64,000 bases of DNA from Flavobacterium aestivum (GTDB lineage Bacteria > Bacteroidota > Bacteroidia > Flavobacteriales > Flavobacteriaceae): positions 2,232,001-2,296,000 of the forward strand of contig NZ_CP113977.2 in assembly GCF_026870175.2 (NCBI RefSeq). The letters are read 5' to 3'. This document shows, piece after piece, positions 47,487 through 56,832 of this stretch. Position 1 is the stretch's first letter. Every line of letters begins with the position of its first letter. Both the position numbers and the translations under genes were made by a program. The notes beneath the pieces are model-generated. The model was not told the origin of the DNA, did no database searches, and saw only the letters and a list, made by a program, of their open reading frames with translations.

Positions 47487-47921
47487 TTAGCTCAAGTCTA
47501 GGTTTCCTGTTGTATATTTCAAGTTATATTTAAATTTATTAAGTCGCCAACCAGCATTTTGTTTTAATAAACCAATGTCGTAGGTACCTACAAATTCTCT
47601 GGTATTACCGTTGGTTGCTGATTTTTTATAATGAGTTGCCGTAGCATATGCAAAGACGGTGGCTGTTGTATCATGAACATTAACAATATAATTTCCGGCT
47701 AAATGATTTACTGAGTCAACATCTTTAAAGCCATTTTCCCAAAGTTCACAGATTGCTTTTGAAGTCAATTCTTTCTTTTCACCTCCAAGTGAACTCATGT
47801 CAAATTCTACATCTTGGGTAAATACTTCATTCTGTAGTTTTGCCCATTCTCGATTGTCTGCAAATACAAATAGTTTGTTGACTACTTCAACTATTTCATC
47901 TTTAATTGAATGTGTTTCCAT
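47487..47921 (-). CDS. NTF2/SnoaL-like protein
   Basis: 144 residues of the nuclear transport factor 2-like cone fold: helix IKDEIVEVVNKLFVFADNREWAKL, then strands EVFTQDVEFDMSSLGG and the final GTYDIGLLKQNAGWRLNKFKYNLKY. Members range from isomerases and hydratases to binding proteins. No catalytic pair can be assigned and the neighbours do not help. A copy of the 30-bp repeat lies upstream. Confidence 0.85.
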   Translation of the reverse strand: METHSIKDEIVEVVNKLFVFADNREWAKLQNEVFTQDVEFDMSSLGGEKKELTSKAICELWENGFKDVDSVNHLAGNYIVNVHDTTATVFAYATATHYKKSATNGNTREFVGTYDIGLLKQNAGWRLNKFKYNLKYTTGNLDLS

Positions 47922-47992
47922 AATGTTGTTTTTAAAATTTTACGAAGTCAGTTTGTTTAAAAATTCGTGAATTGTTTCTTAAACTAATTCGG

Positions 47993-48022
47993 ACGTAAAT
48001 ATATTAGATTTTAGCTACAATT
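47993..48022. repeat. 30-bp direct repeat, copy 2
   Basis: 29/30 identical to 47272-47301 and in the same orientation, 72-101 bp upstream of the NTF2-like gene start. One A/G difference is in the middle. Confidence 0.8.
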
Positions 48023-48074
48023 GTATTTTTTTTGTAGTAAAAAACGGTGTTAAATTTAAGGTAATTAATTGTTA

Positions 48075-48668
48075 CTAAGGCGCAACTGTACCGGTCTTGA
48101 TTTCTCCACTTTTTTTATATTTAGACATAAAGACTCCGCTTGGCGTAACTGTACTCTCAGTTAAAGTAAATGCTGTTGGAATGGCATCATCATTAAATAA
48201 TTTTTTGCCTTTACCAAGAATTACCGGAAAAGTTTTGAGCCAGAGTTCGTCTACTAAATCATTTTTCAGCAGTAAATGAACGAGCTCGCTGCTGCCCCAA
48301 ACTTTAATATCTGAACCTTTTGAATCTTTGAGTTTTTTGATATCTCCCAAGTTATTGATAATAACTGAATTTTTCCAATCTGAGGTTGTAATGGTATTAG
48401 ACATGACGTATTTCGTGACATCATTGATACCAGGCCAATGCTCAGCATGTTTAGGCCAGTAGGCAGCCCAGATATCAAATGTTTTTCTGCCGAGAAGAAG
48501 ATCTGCAGGTTCCATCTCTTTTTGTATGATCTTGGCGGATACTTCATCATCATAAGGTGCTGTCCAACCGCCATATTTAAACCCACCAGATGTGTCCTCC
48601 TCAGGCCCGCCGGGTGCTTGCATTACCCCGTCTAGTGTGATAAATGATAAAACAATTATTTTTCTCAT
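48075..48668 (-). CDS. Dihydrofolate-reductase-fold (RibD C-terminal type) protein
   Basis: 197 residues. The start KIIVLSFITLDGVMQAPGGP and the NADPH-contact stretch DLLLGRKTFDIWAAYWP, then KVWGSSELVHLLLKNDLVDELWL and PVILGKGKKLF, are typical of YyaP/YwjB-like reductases. They share the fold of dihydrofolate reductase, but their substrate is unknown. Its bases look less AT-rich than those of its neighbours (GGCCCGCCGGGTGC near 48604), a possible sign of recent acquisition. Single gene. Confidence 0.88.
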   Translation of the reverse strand: MRKIIVLSFITLDGVMQAPGGPEEDTSGGFKYGGWTAPYDDEVSAKIIQKEMEPADLLLGRKTFDIWAAYWPKHAEHWPGINDVTKYVMSNTITTSDWKNSVIINNLGDIKKLKDSKGSDIKVWGSSELVHLLLKNDLVDELWLKTFPVILGKGKKLFNDDAIPTAFTLTESTVTPSGVFMSKYKKSGEIKTGTVAP

Positions 48669-48824
48669 TGTCTTGTTATTATTTGGTTAGTATAATAAAT
48701 CGTTACCAGCGTAGTTTAGCGATTGTGTTCCGCTACTTTCTAAATAATTGTGCCTGTCTTTGGTGAAAGTTATGTAAAGATAGTTGATTAAGTTTCAGTA
48801 TAACAGTTGATTATAGAAATAATA

Positions 48825-48864
48825 AACCTCATTTAATCCCTTTTTTATCAGGAAAAATGAGGTT
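48825..48864 (-). terminator. Terminator of the aspartyl protease gene
   Basis: AACCTCATTT (48825-48834) pairs exactly with AAATGAGGTT (48855-48864), about 70 bp after the stop codon. The loop is long (20 nt), so confidence is moderate. Confidence 0.55.
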
Positions 48865-48935
48865 GTATTTTGCAATTTTTTTTTTCAGTTTACTTTTTTG
48901 AGGAGTAACGCAACCGTTATTCCTGTTAGCGGTAA

Positions 48936-50195
48936 TCAATTTTCTAATTTCAAATAGCTATGTTCAAAACTGATTACTACTTTTTTAAATTGACCTATTA
49001 CATCTTGTCCTATATTCCCAAAATTTACTTTGCCGTATACGCCATAGTCATTTTTGTCAATCTCCATTTTTGGCATTGGTATTGCATTTTTTCCAAGAAA
49101 TATTTCTTGTTCTTTAAGGGCTAATACTTCTGTAGAAACTATTTCGCCACCAGCACCCGAAGATTTATTTGTTTCCAGATTTCCAATAAGGTCAAGATCA
49201 GATTTGAATGTGTCGTAAAATGCCTTATTAAATAGACTTATTTTTGCTCCGCTATCAAAATTGAATGGCAAAGTTTTGCCTTTGTACGTTAGCATTACTA
49301 TGGCTCTAAGCTGGTCTACAAACAAGTTTTTTTCGTTTTTGTCTATTTCTAAACTTTTCGAAAATGTAAATTTATCTTTTTCAATTGTGATTGTCCCTAA
49401 TTCTTTTGCTATTGGAAATCCTATAATTCCATTGATAACATATGCTCCATTAGCAAATGTAAATGCTGAATCTGGATATACTAAAAATATTGCATTATGA
49501 ATTTTTAATTCTCCTAAATTAATTTCGGGTGCTATACCTATAAGTACTTTATTTTTTTGTCCTGTAAAACTCTCAACTAAAATATTGTTGTCTGGCAGAA
49601 TAATAACTCCCATTTTTTTAGCCATACTTTCTGTTATGCAACTTATACCTGCACCGGTGTCAAAAACAAAATTTGTTTCAGTTTCAGTTGTGCTAACACT
49701 CGTAGTGATTAAATCAGCTTTATCTTTTATTGTAGGAAGTGTAATTGTTGAAAATTTTTCGATGGACTGTGCCGGTTTGCCTCTCAGAGTTTGCCAAATG
49801 CGTTGGGCATTTATCTCATCAGTCAATTCCTCTTTTGTAAAATATTTTTGAAATTTGGTGGTTAAAGTTTTTGATGTGGTGTATGCCAATTCATAATTAA
49901 ATAGCTTAATATAGTTGTCATTCTTCAACTTTGTAAATTCATAAGTATTGACAATTGGATTGTTTTTTAAGCTGTCTAAATATTGGTTTGATAACTTAGG
50001 ATTATTGCAAACATTGGCATATAATCCTTTATAAAAGTAATAGTCTTTACTTTTTACAGTATTGTTTAGGCTGTCCATTTTAGCAAACTGATGCTGTTTG
50101 CTTAATTGTTTTAAGTCATTGCCTGGGTATATTTGTCCAAATATGGCTTGCCCTGCAAATAAAAGACAAAATAGAAGTTTATTTTTAATATTCAT
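48936..50195 (-). CDS. Secreted retropepsin-like aspartyl protease with two active-site motifs
   Basis: 419 residues, exported (signal peptide MNIKNKLLFCLLFAGQAIFG). After a helical N-terminal part (about 25-150) there are two retropepsin-type lobes: FVFDTGAGISCI with Asp179 and FNFDSGAKISLFN with Asp314. The flap-like and hydrophobic-hydrophobic-Gly motifs follow each lobe (VINGIIGFPI and FGNIGQDVIG). Two lobes in one chain would supply both catalytic aspartates without dimerisation, as in pepsin. The substrate is unknown. Single gene. Confidence 0.85.
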   Translation of the reverse strand: MNIKNKLLFCLLFAGQAIFGQIYPGNDLKQLSKQHQFAKMDSLNNTVKSKDYYFYKGLYANVCNNPKLSNQYLDSLKNNPIVNTYEFTKLKNDNYIKLFNYELAYTTSKTLTTKFQKYFTKEELTDEINAQRIWQTLRGKPAQSIEKFSTITLPTIKDKADLITTSVSTTETETNFVFDTGAGISCITESMAKKMGVIILPDNNILVESFTGQKNKVLIGIAPEINLGELKIHNAIFLVYPDSAFTFANGAYVINGIIGFPIAKELGTITIEKDKFTFSKSLEIDKNEKNLFVDQLRAIVMLTYKGKTLPFNFDSGAKISLFNKAFYDTFKSDLDLIGNLETNKSSGAGGEIVSTEVLALKEQEIFLGKNAIPMPKMEIDKNDYGVYGKVNFGNIGQDVIGQFKKVVISFEHSYLKLEN

Positions 50196-50400
50196 TTTAT
50201 TAAAAGTGTTGAGTTTCTATTTAATTACTGCTAACTTTTATAAAGTGATAATAAGTATCATACTTTATTTGTATTCAAATATATAGCTTTTTTTTACTGA
50301 TTATGAAAAGAACTTTTTTAGCTTTTGAACTTATTGGGAAATTGATTTTTGTTGTTTTGTGTTTGAGTCAAAAATATAAAATTTGCAATCTAAAATTATT

Positions 50401-51063
50401 TTAATCAAAGCATTCCATTAACAGCAAATCGCCATCGGTATGGTTGATGGTAACGATTCCGTCATGGGCAACTGCATTGCTGCTTCCGGTTCTGTAGCCC
50501 ATAGTAAGGGTGTCATTTTCTAAAGGATAGACCAGGTTTTTAGAATAAATACCATTTACAACCCCAATTGGGATTAACGAAATAGGAGTGCCTGCGGTAT
50601 ACCATTTTTCGAATGTGTTGGGAAGCAAAAATATTTTAGAGTGGTCATCGAGTATAACAATCTTTATCAAATTTCGATAGCGCACAATATTCGTAAGGTT
50701 GGTAATGGTATGATCAGCTCTTTTACCTGTGGCCCAAACTACGTTTACAGCAGGTATTTTTCTTTCTATTAAATAATCAAAAGCTTTTTCCAAATCGGTT
50801 TTGACTTGATCGGGAGTGTGTACAATTTCCAGCGGAAACTGTTTTTCTTTGTAATATTCGGGATCAAAACCACGGTCAAAATCACCTAATAAAACATCTA
50901 CTTTTATGCCTAGTTCCATAACACGTTCTATTGCCGAGTCTAGCACAATTACCAGTGGTGACCATTCTAGTAACTGTCCCAGTAATTCAGGATGACAAGC
51001 TGCCCCGTTTGCAATTATTAAAGCTGGCTCTTGATCGTCGCGAACAATATGGTGTGAGGACAT
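50401..51063 (-). CDS. Thiamine pyrophosphokinase
   Basis: 220 residues. It makes thiamine diphosphate from thiamine and ATP. Visible signatures are PALIIANGAACHPELL, IKVDVLLGDFDRG (metal and diphosphate site), TPDQVKTDLEKAFDYL, the GKRADHTITNL motif and the C-terminal thiamine-binding sheet (MGYRTGSSNAVAHDGIVTI). There are no other thiamine genes here, and no TPP riboswitch is evident upstream, which fits a salvage enzyme. Confidence 0.9.
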   Translation of the reverse strand: MSSHHIVRDDQEPALIIANGAACHPELLGQLLEWSPLVIVLDSAIERVMELGIKVDVLLGDFDRGFDPEYYKEKQFPLEIVHTPDQVKTDLEKAFDYLIERKIPAVNVVWATGKRADHTITNLTNIVRYRNLIKIVILDDHSKIFLLPNTFEKWYTAGTPISLIPIGVVNGIYSKNLVYPLENDTLTMGYRTGSSNAVAHDGIVTINHTDGDLLLMECFD

Positions 51064-51218
51064 GTTTATTTTAAGTTTTTGATTTTTTGAATTGAAAAAA
51101 ATCTGTTAGTTTTCTTAATTAGCCTTATAGCAAGGTTGCTATATTTGCTGTAAATGTATGAAAAATCTAAAATCTAAATTTGTTAATCTTCTGCCAATAC
51201 CCTTGATTGCAATAAAAG

Positions 51219-51257
51219 AACCCTCACTCTAAAAAAAACACTTTTAGAATGAGGGCA
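51219..51257 (-). terminator. Terminator of the DUF4249/TonB receptor operon
   Basis: CCCTCACTCTAAAA and TTTTAGAATGAGGG form a 14-bp stem with one wobble pair, 26 bp after the DUF4249 stop; the minus strand then continues T-rich. Confidence 0.7.
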
Positions 51258-51282
51258 TGTAATAGGAAGTAGGATTAGATTT

Positions 51283-52101
51283 TTATTGAATAGTATATTG
51301 TTTAGCGTCTATTTCGCTGACAGAGAAATAACCCAAAGGATAATTTTCAGGCTTGGTTTGGTTGATTATGTTCCCTTTGGCTGTTGAAGGAGTGGTTTGA
51401 AACGGTCCACCACTTTGTCTAGCCAAACCGATAATAATATTCATATAATTATAATAACTTTTTGAAATTCCTATATGGGTAATGTCAATTTTATCTCCCA
51501 CTACTAATGAGTCATTTTGTGTGAGACTAAAAAATTCATTTCCATTAAAATAAGTGTCTTCATCAGCATAATAATCAACTTTTTTTAAGTTCTTATAGTC
51601 ATAACGATATAAGTAAAAGTTTTCCTCATCGGCAGGATCATTATAATATGCTTTTACATCGATGTCCTTACCTGTAAATCCGCCGTTGTCATTTTGAACT
51701 AATTTTGTAATTGGTGCCACAGAGCGCATAGTTTCGGTAGCGGTGTAGGTTTGTCCATTTGAGATAATGGTCAAGGTATAAGTTTCGTTTATAACCGGTA
51801 CAAAGTTTGAACAGGTGTAGATTCCTGTATTTGGTGTTTCTATAAAATTAAAAACAGTATTAGAACTATTTTTGATATAAACAACAGCTCCTGAAACTGC
51901 TGGTATTTTAGGATCAAAAAAATTCACCGTTGAGGTTAATTTTATGGTTTGTATATTTCCTTGACTTCCTTTTTGCCAGTTTATTGCTGCTTCAACTGCT
52001 AATCGAGGAGGAGCGGTATCAGTATCTACCTTAATCACTTCTTCGCAACTTGTAAATACAAAAGAGCTAACAATTAAGATTAATATAATTAGTTTTTTCA
52101 T
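51283..52101 (-). CDS. DUF4249 lipoprotein
   Basis: 272 residues with a lipobox (FVFTSCEE, Cys19). The DUF4249 pattern is visible: the APPRLAVEAAINWQ opening, a first beta-sandwich (VSGAVVYIKNSSNTVF, NETYTLTIISNGQTYTATE) and the C-terminal YFSVSEID end. The family consists of outer-membrane lipoproteins encoded next to TonB-dependent receptors in Bacteroidetes. It begins 30 bp after the receptor gene on the same strand, so the two form an operon and probably one uptake complex. The ligand is unknown. Confidence 0.88.
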   Translation of the reverse strand: MKKLIILILIVSSFVFTSCEEVIKVDTDTAPPRLAVEAAINWQKGSQGNIQTIKLTSTVNFFDPKIPAVSGAVVYIKNSSNTVFNFIETPNTGIYTCSNFVPVINETYTLTIISNGQTYTATETMRSVAPITKLVQNDNGGFTGKDIDVKAYYNDPADEENFYLYRYDYKNLKKVDYYADEDTYFNGNEFFSLTQNDSLVVGDKIDITHIGISKSYYNYMNIIIGLARQSGGPFQTTPSTAKGNIINQTKPENYPLGYFSVSEIDAKQYTIQ

Positions 52102-52131
52102 TTTTTCTATGTTTTATAAATGAGTGTTTTT

Positions 52132-54513
52132 TTAAAATTTAAAATTATAACTTACAGCTGGTACAATTCCAAAAATTGATGTTTTTACGGCTTCGTTTGC
52201 ACCAGTATCGGTATTCTCTCTAAAGCTTACAGAGGCCGCATTTTTTCGGTTGTACAAATTATAAATACTAAATACCCATTCGCTTCTCCAGCTTTTGTTG
52301 CTATTGTGTTTTGGCGTTAATGTTGCTGCAATATCCAAATGGTTGAACGATGGTAGTCTGTTTTCGTTTCTCAATCCGTAAATAGGAATGGTCAGATCAA
52401 GGTAGCGGTATTGACCATTCGGATATGTTGTAGGTTGTCCGGTTTGGTAAATAAAGTTGGCGCCAAAAGTCCATTTTGGGTTTAAATAATACGATCCAGT
52501 TACTGCCAAGTTGTTTGTTTTATCATAAACTGTACTGTACCATTGTCCGTTGTTTATCCCTGTTTCCTGAGGTGTTCTTCCCGGTGTTTGTTGTTCTGAT
52601 TTTGATAGGGTATAGGAAATCCATCCTGTTAGGTTTCCTTCATTCTTTTTGAACATAAATTCTAAACCATACGATCGCATTTGCCCGTTTAAGATTACTT
52701 GTTCAATGGCTTTGTTGGCAACTAGGTTGGCTCCATCTATATAATCCAATCGGTTTTGAACTTCTTTGTAAAAAGTACTAACCTCTGCAGAATAAGCTCC
52801 TTCTTTGATTTTTCTAAAATAGCCTACTGCAACTTGGTCAGCAATTTGTGGTTTTATATAAGTTCCGCTTGGGGTCCAAATATCCAGTGGAGTAGGAGAG
52901 GAAGTATTAGATAGCAATTGTAAATATTGTACCATTCTGTTGTAACTCACTTGAAATGAATTATCATCGTTGAGTTGGTAATCTACACTTAAACGAGGTT
53001 CTAAGTAATTAAAGCTCTTAATGACGTCATTCTTACCGTAATATTTTGTACCAATTGGAGTCGCTTTTTCATAGATTTGAAATTGGGAATTGAACAGTAC
53101 GGGATTGTTATCCTCATACAAATTTACTGTTGATTCACCAATATTGTAAAATAAGCTATAACGTAATCCGTAATTGACATTAATCTTTTCAGAAACCTTT
53201 TGCTCAGCATTGATGTAAATAGCAGGCTCGAAAGCATATTTTTTCTCTAGTTGTTCGTAATTTATACCTGAGCTTTCAGAAGAAGGCTTGATGGTTCCGG
53301 GATTAAAATCATAATATAAACCATTTATACCATAATTCAGCTTTAATTTATCTGAGATATAACTTCTTAAATCGTATTTGATATTGAAGTTTTTGATACC
53401 TGATTTCCATTCAAATCCAACAAAATCAAGATCTAAACCGTAATAGTAATCACTATAGATCAATGATAAGTTTGAGAATAATTTGTCTGAGAATAAATGA
53501 TTCCATCGGGTATTAAAAGTGGTGTTTCCGTAAATATTGGTAAAACTTTTATTTAACTCAAAAACGTCTCTACCAAAATAACCAGACATGTATAGACTAT
53601 TACTGGCATTCAGTTTATAGCTTAATTTTGTATTAAGGTCATAAAAATAAGCAGAGTTGTCTTTTTGTTCTTCGGATAATTTCATGAATAAATGGGCATA
53701 AGATGCACGACCGGCAATAAGGAAGGATCCTTTGTCTTTTACGATTGGACCTTCGGCAAGAAGACGGCTGGTGATTAAACCAATTCCTCCGCTCATATGA
53801 AATTTATTGCTGTTTCCGTCTTTTTGATAAATATCTAAAACAGATGAAGCTCTTCCTCCATATCTGGCAGGTATTCCTCCTTTGTAAAGTTTTAAATCTT
53901 TTACGGCATCTGGGTTGAATATCGAAAAGAACCCAAAAACGTGTGATGAACTAAAAATTGATGCTTCATCCATTAAGATTAAATTCTGATCGGCAGCACC
54001 TCCACGAACATTAAATCCTGAGGCTGCTTCACCAGCATTGGTAACTCCGGGAAGTAATAGTATTGATTTGATAATATCTACTTCACCCAGTACAACCGGC
54101 ATCTTTTTTATGGTGGCAACAGATAGTTTGTTGACACTCATTTCTGGTTTTCTGTTTTCGTTTTTACTGTCATTGCCTTTTATAACAATTTCCTGCAAGA
54201 CATTTTCGGCACTGGAAAGTTTAAAATTCTTTTTGGTATTTTGATTTAAATCTATTGTTTCTTCAATAGTTTGAAATCCAACAGACGTAATTTGAATTGT
54301 GTAACTTCCTTTTGGAAGTGTGATAGAATAAAACCCATATTCATTTGTGATGGCGCTTGTTTTTAATTGGGGGATTAAAACATTTACACCAATTAAGGTT
54401 TCATTATTGTTAGCATCTGAAATGGTTCCGCTGAGCGTAAATTTTTCTTGGGAGAACGAATGTACTGTTGAGAGCAAGAGTACAAATAAAAGTATTATTT
54501 TTCTTGAAGTCAT
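52132..54513 (-). CDS. TonB-dependent outer-membrane receptor
   Basis: About 793 residues from ATG 54513 (signal peptide MTSRKIILLFVLLLSTVHSF); ATG 54528 would add five residues. Domain order: signal peptide; carboxypeptidase-regulatory-like beta-domain (about 25-110, GTISDANNNETLIGVNVLIP); plug (about 125-235, GAADQNLILMDEASIFSSSH); a 22-strand barrel ending in a terminal aromatic (VPAVSYNFKF). It imports a large ligand using TonB energy. No SusD gene is present; the partner is the DUF4249 lipoprotein, a pairing seen for non-glycan substrates. The ligand cannot be deduced from the neighbours. Confidence 0.93.
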   Translation of the reverse strand: MTSRKIILLFVLLLSTVHSFSQEKFTLSGTISDANNNETLIGVNVLIPQLKTSAITNEYGFYSITLPKGSYTIQITSVGFQTIEETIDLNQNTKKNFKLSSAENVLQEIVIKGNDSKNENRKPEMSVNKLSVATIKKMPVVLGEVDIIKSILLLPGVTNAGEAASGFNVRGGAADQNLILMDEASIFSSSHVFGFFSIFNPDAVKDLKLYKGGIPARYGGRASSVLDIYQKDGNSNKFHMSGGIGLITSRLLAEGPIVKDKGSFLIAGRASYAHLFMKLSEEQKDNSAYFYDLNTKLSYKLNASNSLYMSGYFGRDVFELNKSFTNIYGNTTFNTRWNHLFSDKLFSNLSLIYSDYYYGLDLDFVGFEWKSGIKNFNIKYDLRSYISDKLKLNYGINGLYYDFNPGTIKPSSESSGINYEQLEKKYAFEPAIYINAEQKVSEKINVNYGLRYSLFYNIGESTVNLYEDNNPVLFNSQFQIYEKATPIGTKYYGKNDVIKSFNYLEPRLSVDYQLNDDNSFQVSYNRMVQYLQLLSNTSSPTPLDIWTPSGTYIKPQIADQVAVGYFRKIKEGAYSAEVSTFYKEVQNRLDYIDGANLVANKAIEQVILNGQMRSYGLEFMFKKNEGNLTGWISYTLSKSEQQTPGRTPQETGINNGQWYSTVYDKTNNLAVTGSYYLNPKWTFGANFIYQTGQPTTYPNGQYRYLDLTIPIYGLRNENRLPSFNHLDIAATLTPKHNSNKSWRSEWVFSIYNLYNRKNAASVSFRENTDTGANEAVKTSIFGIVPAVSYNFKF

Positions 54514-54765
54514 TGTTTGAATTTTCATGCAAAATAAATTGATTTGTTTTTAGAATGAATGATGATGAGTGTTAAACTTATGTTATTACTTGATCGTTTT
54601 TTGATGATGATTTTTGATGATGAAGTATTGAATTACGTACTACAATTTGGTCTTTTGTAGTTAACCAATTCGATTGTCTTAGGGGATTGTTTTTGGTATC
54701 ATAGAATGTTTTTTTTAATTTTAGTTTGCAAATTTTATACTTATTTTAATGTGATAAGTTCGAGT

Positions 54766-55953
54766 TTATGAATCCGAATGCATTTTAGTGTTTTGATTGA
54801 TAGTTAGTTGCTGTTTTTTGAATTCGGATGGGGTTATATTGGTTATTTTCTTGAAAGTGGTATTGAAAACTGTTTTGGAATTAAACCCAACTTCAAAACC
54901 AATTCCCACTAAATTGAAATGATTCATATTGGAATCAACCAAAAGTTTTTTTGCTTCTTCAATTCGATACCGATTAATGAACTGATAAAAATTTTCATTA
55001 AAACCAGTATTGATGGTATAGGAAAGTATGTGTGGTGAAGTGTTTAGTTGTGAAGCCAATTTTATTAAACTTAGTTCACAATCTAAAAATGGCTTTTCAA
55101 CCTGCATTAGTATAAGTAAATCGATTTTTAGTTCTTCTAGTTTCTCATCCGTTATTAATTTTTTCTTAGTGTTGCTTTCTGATTTTGTTTCTTCGATTAG
55201 TTCAATGATTTCGTGTTTTTGAATAGGGGTAAAAGGAAATACTTCTTTTTGGCTTAACGAATGATAAGCAATAAAGTGGATTCCGAAAAAAAGCAAAACG
55301 TTTATGTATGAAAAACTTTTTGTTGATAAACCCAATAGGATATCTAAAGCCCAAAATAGAAGTAAGAAAACAATTCCTATTACAATATGTTCCAACCATT
55401 TTAGGTCGATGTTCTCTATATTAGAACTAAATAACCTAATGTTTTTTTGATGCTTATTCAGTATTCTGTATGAAAGTATACCGTAAGCAATTAATTGAAT
55501 GGCAAACAATACAACAAAAAGTGTTGCTAAAAAAGGAGAGAAATAAATGAATTTATAATCAGGAAAATAAACTACATTACAAACCACGGTAATCAAAATA
55601 ATTAATGAGACGATTCCGAAGCTAAAATGTAAAAAATCTCTTTTTCTCCACTTTCTGTCCGGATTTATGAAATGACATACACTTAGATAAAAGATAGGAG
55701 CCAAGACGAAGCTCGGGAAATTTAGGATTTGTGATGCAAATGTGTTTTTGATTTCTAAGTCTACAATTTTTAACGTGAAGTCCAGTGTGATTAAAAAAAT
55801 GCTTAAAATAAAAAAACCAAACCATCTATTGGCTTTTATATTTACGTTATTTGGATTCCCAAAAATTAAAAAGGTCAATAAAAGTGTTGAGCCTGTGATT
55901 AATATTTCTATAAAATGATTCATATACTGAGAAAAAAAATAAAGAGTTTTCAT
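54766..55953 (-). CDS. Membrane-anchored AraC-family regulator
   Basis: About 395 residues. Seven or so transmembrane helices fill the first 240 residues (ILITGSTLLLTFLIF, FFILSIFLITLDF, IVIGIVFLLLFWALDILLG). A C-terminal AraC helix-turn-helix pair follows (LIKLASQLNTSPHILSYTIN and NLVGIGFEVGFNSKTVFNTTFKKIT). A longer frame starting at 56022 begins inside the terminator hairpin of the gene upstream, so ATG 55953 or 55923 is the real start. The family couples an envelope signal to transcription. The target genes are unknown; it lies upstream of the TonB receptor on the same strand, 240 bp away. Confidence 0.87.
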   Translation of the reverse strand: MKTLYFFSQYMNHFIEILITGSTLLLTFLIFGNPNNVNIKANRWFGFFILSIFLITLDFTLKIVDLEIKNTFASQILNFPSFVLAPIFYLSVCHFINPDRKWRKRDFLHFSFGIVSLIILITVVCNVVYFPDYKFIYFSPFLATLFVVLFAIQLIAYGILSYRILNKHQKNIRLFSSNIENIDLKWLEHIVIGIVFLLLFWALDILLGLSTKSFSYINVLLFFGIHFIAYHSLSQKEVFPFTPIQKHEIIELIEETKSESNTKKKLITDEKLEELKIDLLILMQVEKPFLDCELSLIKLASQLNTSPHILSYTINTGFNENFYQFINRYRIEEAKKLLVDSNMNHFNLVGIGFEVGFNSKTVFNTTFKKITNITPSEFKKQQLTINQNTKMHSDS

Positions 55954-56003
55954 AATAAAATTGAGAAGATATAACTTATAAATACCGATAATATTATATG
56001 TTT

Positions 56004-56038
56004 TGTAAAAAAAAACATCCATTTATGGCGGATGTTTT
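56004..56038 (-). terminator. Terminator of the DJ-1/PfpI gene
   Basis: On the minus strand AAAACATCC pairs with GGATGTTTT around a 9-nt loop and runs into nine or ten T. It lies about 110 bp after the stop codon at 56145. Confidence 0.78.
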
Positions 56039-56144
56039 TCAATTAAAACTAGCTTATGTTTATCTTGGAGTCATCACTTTTATGCACTGCTTCTTCTTAG
56101 TTTTTTATATAGCAGATTACTATCTGTAGGCTTTAATGTATTGA

Positions 56145-56723
56145 TTAATAAATACAATTTTGCCCTTGCCCAATTGGTAATACAGAGGCTATAACATCTT
56201 GACTAACTTTGCTGTCATACAGTTTTTCAATTGCCCAGCCAATTAAGTCAACTGCTGCCAAACAACCTGCTGCAGTACCAATGTTACCGTGAGTAACTAA
56301 ATGACTGTCTTCAATTACGGTGACACCATAATTTTTTAAAGCTTCGAATGCAGTTGGATAAGTTGTTGCAGAAAGACCTTTTAAGTGTCCTAAAGCGGCA
56401 ATAATTAAGGCTCCGGAACACATTGAGCAAATTATTTGTTTGTCCGGATTTAGTTTAAAACGGTCAAGATAAGTGTTGTCCTTAATTATTTTTCTTGTTC
56501 CGGGTCCACTTCCAAAAAATACAAAGTCTGCATCATTGCATTCTTCAATAAGTCCATGAGTCGTTAAGTCAAGACCACATATAGATTTATGTGATGCTTC
56601 TGTTCCAACGATTTTTACTTGAAATTGTTTGTCACGAAATTTAACCCGATTAAGCAAGTCCCATGCTAAATAGATGTCTATATCTGTGAATTCGTCGAAT
56701 GCTACAATTACTGCTTTTTTCAT
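56145..56723 (-). CDS. DJ-1/PfpI family protein
   Basis: 192 residues with the class I glutamine-amidotransferase-like fold of the DJ-1/PfpI superfamily. The nucleophile elbow ICSMCSGALIIA carries Cys102; a conserved acid lies early (FDEFTDIDIYLAWDLL) and the His in LVTHGNIGTAAGCLAAVDL. Members are glyoxalase III/deglycase-type stress proteins, isonitrile hydratases or regulators. It is not attached to a DNA-binding domain. A terminator follows, so it is its own unit. Confidence 0.88.
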   Translation of the reverse strand: MKKAVIVAFDEFTDIDIYLAWDLLNRVKFRDKQFQVKIVGTEASHKSICGLDLTTHGLIEECNDADFVFFGSGPGTRKIIKDNTYLDRFKLNPDKQIICSMCSGALIIAALGHLKGLSATTYPTAFEALKNYGVTVIEDSHLVTHGNIGTAAGCLAAVDLIGWAIEKLYDSKVSQDVIASVLPIGQGQNCIY

Positions 56724-56832
56724 ATTGCAATTGTTTGTTTTTATAGTTGTTATATGGTTATCAATAAATTTCTATTGTGTGCGAAATGATTTTTTTCTAA
56801 TCTAGAAATGATTGGTCGGTTTTATGCAATCG

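Noticed and set aside
54766..56022. Full-length 418-codon version of the membrane AraC protein
   Set aside because: Its first codons lie in the terminator hairpin of the DJ-1 gene; the shorter start is preferred.
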